From DASRBO01 sp035653595 (GTDB lineage: Bacteria; Actinomycetota; Acidimicrobiia; Acidimicrobiales; JAJPHE01): 7,039 bases of DNA. The translations under genes and the position numbers were made by a program. The stretch covers positions 1-7,039 of the forward strand of contig DASRBO010000010.1 in the NCBI GenBank assembly GCA_035653595.1, written 5' to 3'. Shown one piece after another: positions 1-3,917 of this stretch. A model generated the notes under the pieces. That model was not told the origin of the DNA, did no database searches, and saw only the letters and a list, made by a program, of their open reading frames with translations. Within the stretch, counting starts at the first letter, position 1; every line of letters starts with the position of its first letter.

Positions 1-467
1 TGGCGCACCGTGTAGGCGACCATGTCCACGATCAGGCGCCGGCTGGGCCCGGGGGGGAAGATGTAGGTGCCCCGGGAGAGGTACTCCTTGACGATGTCGT
101 TCTGGGTCGTGCCCTCCAGCCGGGCCACGTCGATGCCGTGCTCCTCGGCGGTTCCGATGTAGAGGCCGAGCAGCCAGGCGGCGGTGGCGTTGATGGTCAT
201 GGACGTGTTCATCTCGTCCATGGGGATGCCGTCCATCAGCTGGCGCATGTGGCCGATGTGGGCCACCGGCACGCCCACCTTGCCCACCTCGCCCCTGGCC
301 TGGGGCGAGTCGGGGTCGTAGCCGGTCTGGGTGGGCAGGTCGAAGGCGATCGACAGCCCGGTCTGGCCCTGGGCCAGGTTGGTCCGGTACAGCTCGTTGG
401 ACGCCTTGGGGGTGGAGTGCCCCGAGTAGGTGCGCATGAGCCAGGGACGGTCGGCCATGTCAGCCAT
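1..467 (-). CDS. meaA: Ethylmalonyl-CoA mutase-like protein (MeaA/Ecm type), N-terminal part, cut by window edge
   Basis: This is the first 155 residues of an acyl-CoA mutase large subunit; the rest lies left of the window. It reads MADMADRPWLMRTYSGHST and then continues with FDLPTQTGYD, EMNTSMTINATAAW, TTQNDIVKEYLSRGTYIFPP. These are the substrate-side TIM-barrel motifs of the B12-dependent methylmalonyl-CoA mutase superfamily. The very short N-terminus before RPWLMRTYSGHS and the wording DLPTQTGYDPD resemble MeaA/ethylmalonyl-CoA mutase more than classical MutB, which has a longer N-terminal extension and DLATHRGYD. Ethylmalonyl-CoA mutase converts (2R)-ethylmalonyl-CoA to methylsuccinyl-CoA in the cytosol. 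The C-terminal B12 domain is not visible. The gene follows the 3-hydroxybutyryl-CoA dehydrogenase by 51 bases, which fits the same pathway. The start is not certain: ATG 467 has GGAG only 3 bases away, ATG 458 has it 12 bases away, and an in-frame GTG at 494 is possible. Substrate assignment is inferred from similarity recalled from memory. Confidence 0.87.
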   Translation of the reverse strand, partial: MADMADRPWLMRTYSGHSTPKASNELYRTNLAQGQTGLSIAFDLPTQTGYDPDSPQARGEVGKVGVPVAHIGHMRQLMDGIPMDEMNTSMTINATAAWLLGLYIGTAEEHGIDVARLEGTTQNDIVKEYLSRGTYIFPPGPSRRLIVDMVAYTVR

Positions 468-470
468 TTT

Positions 471-474
471 CTCC
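471..474 (-). promoter_or_regulatory. Shine-Dalgarno candidate for the mutase gene
   Basis: On the minus strand GACGGAGAAAATG places GGAG 3 bases before ATG 467 and 12 bases before ATG 458. It is a usable but not ideally spaced ribosome binding site. It supports translation from within a shared transcript with the dehydrogenase gene. Confidence 0.45.
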
Positions 475-518
475 GTCCCCGGCCCCTCTGTCACCCCGGC
501 CCGCCGGCGGCGGGACGA

Positions 519-1373
519 TTACTTCCGGTAGTCGTAGAAGCCCCGGCCGGTCTTGCGGCCCAGTTGCTCGGCCGAGACCATTCGCCGCAGCAGCGGCACG
601 GCGGCGTAGTTGTGGTCGCGGTACTCGTCGTAGAGGGCGTCGAGGATGGCCAGGCTGGTGTCCAGGCCGACCAGGTCGAGCAGGGCCAGCGGGCCCATGG
701 GGAAGTTGCAGCCGTTCTTCATGGCCGCGTCGATGTCCTCGCGGCTGGCCACCCCGTTCTCCAGCAGGCGCACGGCGTTGTTGAGGTAGGGGAAGAGGAG
801 GGCGTTGACGATGAAGCCGGCCTGGTCCTTGACCTCGACCGGCTCCTTGCCGCAGGCCTCGGCGAAGGCCCGGACCGCCGCCATGGTGGCGTCGCTGGCG
901 GTCAGCGGCCGCACCAGCTCGACCAGGGCCATGACCGGGGCCGGGTTGAAGAAGTGGACCCCGCAGACCTTGTCGGGCCGGCCGGTCTCCATGGCCATGT
1001 CGATGACCGGAAGGGTCGAGGTGTTGGTGGCCAGGATGGTGTGGTCGCCGCAGATGCGGTCCAGCTCGGTGAACAGGTGCTTCTTGGCGGCCAGGTCCTC
1101 CACGATGGACTCGACGACCAGGTCGACACCGGCCAGATCGCCCAGGTCGGACGTGACGGTCACCCGGCCCACGGCGGCATCGCGGTCCTCGGCCGTCATG
1201 CGGCCCTTGTCGACCGCCCGGGCCAGCGACTTCTCCAGCCCGGCCAGCATGGCGTCGGCGGTGGCCCGCTGGCGGGAGCGGAGCACCACCTCGTAGCCGT
1301 TGACGGCGGCGCACTCGGCGATGCCCGAGCCCATGATCCCCGAGCCGACGATCCCCACCCGCTTGATTGACAT
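519..1373 (-). CDS. 3-hydroxybutyryl-CoA dehydrogenase (3-hydroxyacyl-CoA dehydrogenase family)
   Basis: A complete 284-residue protein, the usual length of single-domain 3-hydroxybutyryl-CoA dehydrogenases (named Hbd, PaaH or FadB2 elsewhere). It interconverts acetoacetyl-CoA and (S)-3-hydroxybutyryl-CoA in the cytosol. The N-terminal Rossmann domain has GSGIMG at residues 10-15. The family catalytic residues are visible: Ser119 in NTST, His140 in HFFNPAP, Glu152 in LVELV and Asn190 in GFIVNALL. The C-terminal dimerisation domain ends with LGRKTGRGFYDY. After the second beta strand the sequence is VVLRSR (29-34) instead of the usual VVLRD, so the acidic residue that holds the NAD ribose is missing and NADPH use is likely. 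ATG 1373 is chosen because the protein begins directly with the conserved IKRVGIVGSG. It has no Shine-Dalgarno sequence but a -10-like TACGAT just upstream. The neighbouring MeaA-type mutase suggests a role in the ethylmalonyl-CoA pathway; fatty-acid or polyhydroxybutyrate metabolism are alternatives. Confidence 0.95.
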   Translation of the reverse strand: MSIKRVGIVGSGIMGSGIAECAAVNGYEVVLRSRQRATADAMLAGLEKSLARAVDKGRMTAEDRDAAVGRVTVTSDLGDLAGVDLVVESIVEDLAAKKHLFTELDRICGDHTILATNTSTLPVIDMAMETGRPDKVCGVHFFNPAPVMALVELVRPLTASDATMAAVRAFAEACGKEPVEVKDQAGFIVNALLFPYLNNAVRLLENGVASREDIDAAMKNGCNFPMGPLALLDLVGLDTSLAILDALYDEYRDHNYAAVPLLRRMVSAEQLGRKTGRGFYDYRK

Positions 1374-1381
1374 GGGTCGAG

Positions 1382-1387
1382 ATCGTA
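1382..1387 (-). promoter_or_regulatory. -10 element of a likely leaderless promoter for the dehydrogenase-mutase pair
   Basis: TACGAT on the minus strand lies 8 bases before ATG 1373, which would start transcription about 1 to 2 bases before the ATG. No Shine-Dalgarno sequence precedes this start. No convincing -35 hexamer is visible. Confidence 0.45.
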
Positions 1388-1494
1388 GGAGGCGCCGCGC
1401 GAGGCCGTCGAGGCCGCACGTGGCCCGACCCGACCCGGGCTGATCCGGTCATGGCCGGGCCGCTGGTGGCCGCCCGGCCGGACGCGGCCCCGCC

Positions 1495-1506
1495 GGCGGT
1501 GCCGCC
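1495..1506 (-). terminator. Small hairpin after the S51-like gene
   Basis: GGCGG-TG-CCGCC is a perfect short inverted repeat 25 bases downstream of the S51-like stop codon, in the 158-base gap before the dehydrogenase gene. It has no T-tract and lies in extremely GC-rich sequence, so it may be a weak terminator or chance. The rest of the gap (1374-1531) shows no ORF or RNA gene I can support. Confidence 0.2.
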
Positions 1507-1531
1507 TGGGCCGACCCCGGGGGCCGGGCCT

Positions 1532-2203
1532 TCAGGGCAGGACTTCGAGGCCGGCCGCCACCCCGTCGACGAAGACCGACACCACCCCGGCGCCGGAGGC
1601 CGTCCACGATCCGGAGGGGTCCCGCACCACCGCCGTGCGCTCGGCGATGCCCACCACGGGCAGGCCGGCCGGGGCCAGGTCGAGGGTGCGGCGGGCCTTG
1701 TCGTGGGACCAGTGGTCGAAATGGGGCACCACCGCCACCTGCTCGCACAGGCCCAGGCCCAGGGTGAACGCCCCGCCGCGGGGGTCGACCATGGGGTCGG
1801 TCAGCACCATGGCCCCGGCCGAGGACCCGGCGACGGTGGCGCCGTCGTGCCACGCCTCCACCAGGGCGTTCCACACCGCCGAGTCCTTGAGCACCGAGCG
1901 CAGGTGCAGCGGGGAGCCCCCGCCCAGGTAGATGAAGCGGGCCTGGCGCACGGTGGCGGCCTTGTCGAGGTCCTCGGCGTCGGGACGGGCAAGCACGTCC
2001 AGGCCCCGGGCCCGCCCGCCCATGGACTCGAACCAGGCCACGGCGGTGGCCACCGCCCGTTCCGGGTGCTCGTAGGCCGCCGCCGTGGGCAGGATCAGCA
2101 CCTCGGGCCGGCCGGCCGCCTCCAGGGCCTGGGCGTCGAAGTCGCAGCCCCGTCGCCACTCCGCCCCGCCCACCAGCAGCAGGGGTCCCTCAGCCGCGGC
2201 CAA
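1532..2203 (-). CDS. Peptidase S51 / cyanophycinase-like protein (class I glutamine amidotransferase-like fold)
   Basis: A complete 223-residue protein of the S51 superfamily, which includes dipeptidase E and cyanophycinase. Visible family marks are ILPTAAA (37-43), the IYLGGGSPLHL strand-turn (91-101), the nucleophile elbow AGSSAGAMVL with Ser128, the VVPHFDHW segment with His161, and GIAERTAVV with Glu188. Together these match the serine nucleophile, histidine and acidic residue pattern of the family. It lacks a signal peptide or membrane segment, so it should be cytosolic. True cyanophycinases are longer, and no cyanophycin synthetase is visible, so the substrate is unknown; a small peptidase is the safest guess. 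The start is TTG at 2203: AAGGAG sits 5 bases upstream and the protein reaches the conserved LLLVGGAEW strand quickly. It begins 11 bases after the soluble cyclophilin gene, so the two are co-transcribed. Confidence 0.88.
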   Translation of the reverse strand: MAAAEGPLLLVGGAEWRRGCDFDAQALEAAGRPEVLILPTAAAYEHPERAVATAVAWFESMGGRARGLDVLARPDAEDLDKAATVRQARFIYLGGGSPLHLRSVLKDSAVWNALVEAWHDGATVAGSSAGAMVLTDPMVDPRGGAFTLGLGLCEQVAVVPHFDHWSHDKARRTLDLAPAGLPVVGIAERTAVVRDPSGSWTASGAGVVSVFVDGVAAGLEVLP

Positions 2204-2208
2204 GCGCG

Positions 2209-2214
2209 CTCCTT
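2209..2214 (-). promoter_or_regulatory. Shine-Dalgarno AAGGAG that fixes a TTG start
   Basis: AAGGAG on the minus strand is followed by CGCGC and then TTG 2203. The near-ideal spacing decides for the rare TTG start of the S51-like gene over later GTG codons. It lies immediately after the TAG stop of the upstream cyclophilin gene (2217-2215), typical of translational coupling. Confidence 0.75.
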
Positions 2215-2769
2215 CTACTCACCTTCGCTGATCTCGACCGACTGGATGACCACCTTCTCCTTGGGGTTGCCCGAGGAGGTGCCGACCGCCTCGATGGCGG
2301 AGACCACGTCGAGGCCTGAGACGACCTTGCCGAACAGCGAGTACTGCGGGGGCAGGCGGGCGCCGTCGGGGCCGCTGATGATGAAGAACTGGCTGCCGTT
2401 GGTGTCCGGCCCGGCGTTGGCCATGGCCAGTGAGCCGATCTCGTACCGGCCCGGCTTGGGCAGCTCGTCGGCGAACTTGTAGCCGGGGCCGCCCCGGCCG
2501 GTGCCCTCCGGGTCGCCGCCCTGGCACACGAAGCCGGGGATGATGCGGTGGAAGGTGACCCCGTCGTAGTAGTGGTAGCGGGAGAGGACCACGAAGTTGT
2601 TGACCGTCTTCGGGGCGGCGACGGCGTCGAGGGCGATGGTGATCGAACCCTTGGACGTCTCCATTCGGGCGGTGTACCGCTTGTCGGGATCGATGCACAT
2701 GGGTGGCGGCCCGTCGAAGCGCACCTTGCGGGGGCTGGAGCCGTCGGGGTTGGGGCATTCGGTGGCCAT
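2215..2769 (-). CDS. Soluble cyclophilin-type peptidyl-prolyl cis-trans isomerase
   Basis: A complete 184-residue protein that catalyses cis-trans isomerisation of X-Pro bonds during protein folding. The cyclophilin domain spans about residues 33-182. Key sites are FHRIIPGF (73-80, catalytic Arg75), QGGD (83-86) and TNGSQFFI (123-130). The position of the cyclosporin-contacting Trp of human cyclophilin A lies in RLPPQYSLFG, so Trp is absent, as in many bacterial members. There is no signal peptide or membrane segment, so it should be cytosolic. Before the domain there is a short segment with Cys5 and Cys25 (CPNPDG and PPPMCIDP), also conserved in the anchored paralogue encoded just upstream. 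The two domains are near-identical over long motifs, pointing to tandem duplication. ATG 2769 is supported by AGGAGG immediately upstream. It lies 130 bases after the anchored paralogue and 11 bases before the S51-like gene. Confidence 0.95.
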   Translation of the reverse strand: MATECPNPDGSSPRKVRFDGPPPMCIDPDKRYTARMETSKGSITIALDAVAAPKTVNNFVVLSRYHYYDGVTFHRIIPGFVCQGGDPEGTGRGGPGYKFADELPKPGRYEIGSLAMANAGPDTNGSQFFIISGPDGARLPPQYSLFGKVVSGLDVVSAIEAVGTSSGNPKEKVVIQSVEISEGE

Positions 2770-2772
2770 GTT

Positions 2773-2778
2773 CCTCCT
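2773..2778 (-). promoter_or_regulatory. Strong Shine-Dalgarno for the soluble cyclophilin
   Basis: The minus strand reads CGAGGAGGAACATG, a full AGGAGG 3 bases from ATG 2769; GAGG in the other register gives 6 bases. It supports the start and a leadered mRNA, in contrast to the leaderless-looking gene upstream. Confidence 0.7.
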
Positions 2779-2803
2779 CGGTGCTTTCGTCGTAGTACTG
2801 CCC

Positions 2804-2824
2804 GGCGGCCTGCCGGCTGCCGCC
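2804..2824 (-). other. Hairpin in the leader between the two cyclophilin genes
   Basis: GGCGGC (2804-2809) and GCCGCC (2819-2824) can pair around a 9-base loop, 35 bases upstream of the soluble cyclophilin start. No T-run follows. It could be a weak attenuator, an RNA-stability element or chance in GC-rich DNA. Confidence 0.25.
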
Positions 2825-2858
2825 TGACTTCTGTGCGGCCTCTGCCTGGCGCCTGACT
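2817..2858. repeat. Pair of 13-base direct repeats between the cyclophilin genes
   Basis: CTGCCGCCTGACT (2817-2829) and CTGGCGCCTGACT (2846-2858) match at 12 of 13 bases and start 29 bases apart. They lie in the 130-base gap between the paralogous genes. They may be a regulator site or a residue of the duplication; function is unknown. Confidence 0.35.
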
Positions 2859-2868
2859 GCCCGGCCCG

Positions 2869-2874
2869 ACCTTA
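2869..2874 (-). promoter_or_regulatory. Possible -10 element for the soluble cyclophilin-S51 unit
   Basis: TAAGGT on the minus strand lies about 100 bases before ATG 2769, just after the end of the anchored cyclophilin gene. It fits TANNNT but no -35 is visible, so a separate promoter here is only a possibility beside read-through from upstream. Confidence 0.2.
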
Positions 2875-2899
2875 GGAGGGGACAGCCCGGACCGGCCGC

Positions 2900-3763
2900 T
2901 CACTCCACGGTGATGGTCACCGTCAGCATCTTGTGGGTCGTCTTGGGGGTGCCTCCGGCGCTCCCATCGGCCTCGATCTTGGACACGACGTCCATGCCGG
3001 AGGTCACCTGGCCGAACAGCGAGTAGCTGGGCGGGAGCTGGGTGCCCTGGGAGCCGGTGACGATGAAGAACTGGCTGCCGTTGGTGTTGGGACCGGAGTT
3101 GGCCATGGCCACCGAGCCGATCTTGTAGCTGCCCGCCGGCGGCAGCTCGTCGGCGAACTGGTAGCCGGGGCCGCCCTGCCCGGTACCGGTGGGGTCGCCT
3201 CCCTGGACCACGAAGCCGGGGATGACCCGGTGGAAGATGATGCCGTCGTAGTAGTGGTTGAGGGCCAGGAACACGAAGTTGTTGACCGTCTTGGGGGCCA
3301 GCTTCGGGTCGAAGGTGATGGTGAAGCTGCCCACGTCGGTGGTGACGTCGGCCAGGTAGGTGACGCCGGGGTCGGTGCAGGTCGGCGGGGCGGCGGCGAA
3401 CTTGATGGTGCGGGTGGCGGTGCCGGTCAGCGGGGGGCAGCCGGCCTTGCTGTCGGCCGCCTGGGCGGCGGCCCGGTCCCGGGCCGCCTGGGCGGCCGAC
3501 ACCGTTGTGGTGGTCGTCGGCGCCGTGGTCGAGGTGGTGGTGGACCTGGTCGTGCTGGTGGACCGGGTGTTGGCGGTGGCGCTGGTCTTCTGGGACTTGT
3601 CGTTGCTCACGTTGAAGATCAGGAACAGGGCGACCACCAGGACCGCCGCCACCAGGCCGATGACCCCGCGCCGGATGTTCTGGCGGCGCCGGCGGGCGGC
3701 CAGCAGCGCCTCCTGGCGGGCGCGGCGCGCCTCGCGCTTGCGCTGGCGTTTCGGGTTCGGCAC
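2900..3763 (-). CDS. Membrane-anchored extracytoplasmic cyclophilin-type peptidyl-prolyl isomerase
   Basis: A complete 287-residue protein in four parts. Residues 1-33 are strongly basic (KRQRKREARRAR and RRRRQNIRR). Residues 34-50 form one hydrophobic membrane helix. Residues 53-105 are a Ser/Thr- and Ala-rich linker with runs of threonine. Residues 109-287 are a cyclophilin domain with FHRVIPGF (177-184, catalytic Arg179), QGGD (187-190) and TNGSQFFI (227-234). The positive-inside rule puts the N-terminus in the cytoplasm and the isomerase outside, where it would help fold exported proteins. Cys109 and Cys129 match Cys5 and Cys25 of the soluble paralogue downstream with the same 20-residue spacing. 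The start is GTG 3763: it directly precedes the basic segment, lacks a Shine-Dalgarno sequence and has TACGGT 8 bases upstream. It is transcribed divergently from ask and probably heads the cyclophilin-S51 unit. The linker could be O-glycosylated; that is inference. Confidence 0.94.
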   Translation of the reverse strand: MPNPKRQRKREARRARQEALLAARRRRQNIRRGVIGLVAAVLVVALFLIFNVSNDKSQKTSATANTRSTSTTRSTTTSTTAPTTTTTVSAAQAARDRAAAQAADSKAGCPPLTGTATRTIKFAAAPPTCTDPGVTYLADVTTDVGSFTITFDPKLAPKTVNNFVFLALNHYYDGIIFHRVIPGFVVQGGDPTGTGQGGPGYQFADELPPAGSYKIGSVAMANSGPNTNGSQFFIVTGSQGTQLPPSYSLFGQVTSGMDVVSKIEADGSAGGTPKTTHKMLTVTITVE

Positions 3764-3771
3764 GGCCCGAC

Positions 3772-3777
3772 ACCGTA
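3772..3777 (-). promoter_or_regulatory. -10 element of a likely leaderless promoter for the anchored cyclophilin
   Basis: TACGGT on the minus strand is followed by 8 bases and then GTG 3763, so transcription should start within about 2 bases of the start codon. The three 10-base-phased repeats at 3781-3810 cover the spacer and -35 region of this promoter. Confidence 0.45.
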
Positions 3778-3780
3778 GCC

Positions 3781-3810
3781 GTGCGGTCGGGCCCGGTCGG
3801 ACCCGGTCGG
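3781..3810. repeat. Three direct repeats at exact 10-base spacing in a divergent promoter region
   Basis: Three consecutive 10-mers, GTGCGGTCGG, GCCCGGTCGG and ACCCGGTCGG, share CGGTCGG at 3784-3790, 3794-3800 and 3804-3810. One helical turn separates the copies, so a protein could contact all three on one face. On the minus strand the unit reads CCGACCG. The same 7-mer also occurs on the plus strand at 3912-3918, over the ask start. This suggests an operator, but GC-rich low complexity could also produce it. Confidence 0.5.
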
Positions 3811-3841
3811 GGGGCCCGGGCCGGCCGCTTCGAAGGAGGCA

Positions 3842-3855
3842 GGGGACCCGTCCCC
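3842..3855. repeat. Short palindrome upstream of ask
   Basis: GGGGAC-CC-GTCCCC has perfect 6-base arms and a 2-base centre, about 50 bases upstream of the ask -10. It could be a regulator half-site pair. Short GC palindromes are frequent here, so support is weak. Confidence 0.25.
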
Positions 3856-3905
3856 GGCGGCCTCGGAGCGATCTGAATCCGGGCGAGGGCGCCCGGGGCC
3901 ACTGC

Positions 3906-3911
3906 TACCGT
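3906..3911 (+). promoter_or_regulatory. -10 element of a likely leaderless ask promoter
   Basis: TACCGT is followed by CCGACC and then GTG 3918, so a standard -10 to start-site distance puts transcription exactly at the start codon. No Shine-Dalgarno sequence is present. A leaderless mRNA leaves no room for a lysine riboswitch or leader-peptide attenuator, so control should act at transcription initiation or by enzyme feedback. Confidence 0.55.
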
Positions 3912-3917
3912 CCGACC

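Noticed and set aside
138..1370. Long open frame on the plus strand (410 codons)
   Set aside because: It is antisense to the mutase and dehydrogenase genes, which have clear family motifs. Its translation is Gly/His/Val/Arg-rich with no recognisable domain, a normal by-product of GC-rich codons.
1386..1391. AGGAGG-like sequence on the plus strand near the dehydrogenase start
   Set aside because: No plus-strand start codon follows at a suitable distance. It faces the wrong way for the dehydrogenase, so it is not a ribosome binding site.
1367..2482. Plus-strand open frame of 371 codons
   Set aside because: It overlaps the S51-like and cyclophilin genes antisense and lacks any motif or ribosome binding site.
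3475..3565. GGTGGT-rich stretch as a DNA repeat or G-quadruplex element
   Set aside because: It encodes the Thr-rich linker of the anchored cyclophilin in its normal frame, so codon bias explains it.
3360..3917. N-terminal extension of ask
   Set aside because: The frame is open upstream, but it is antisense to the anchored cyclophilin, low in complexity and foreign to the family. Aspartate kinases begin just before KYGG.
3764..3917. Lysine riboswitch or leader peptide before ask
   Set aside because: The predicted start of transcription coincides with the GTG start codon, leaving no leader. I see no conserved riboswitch core.
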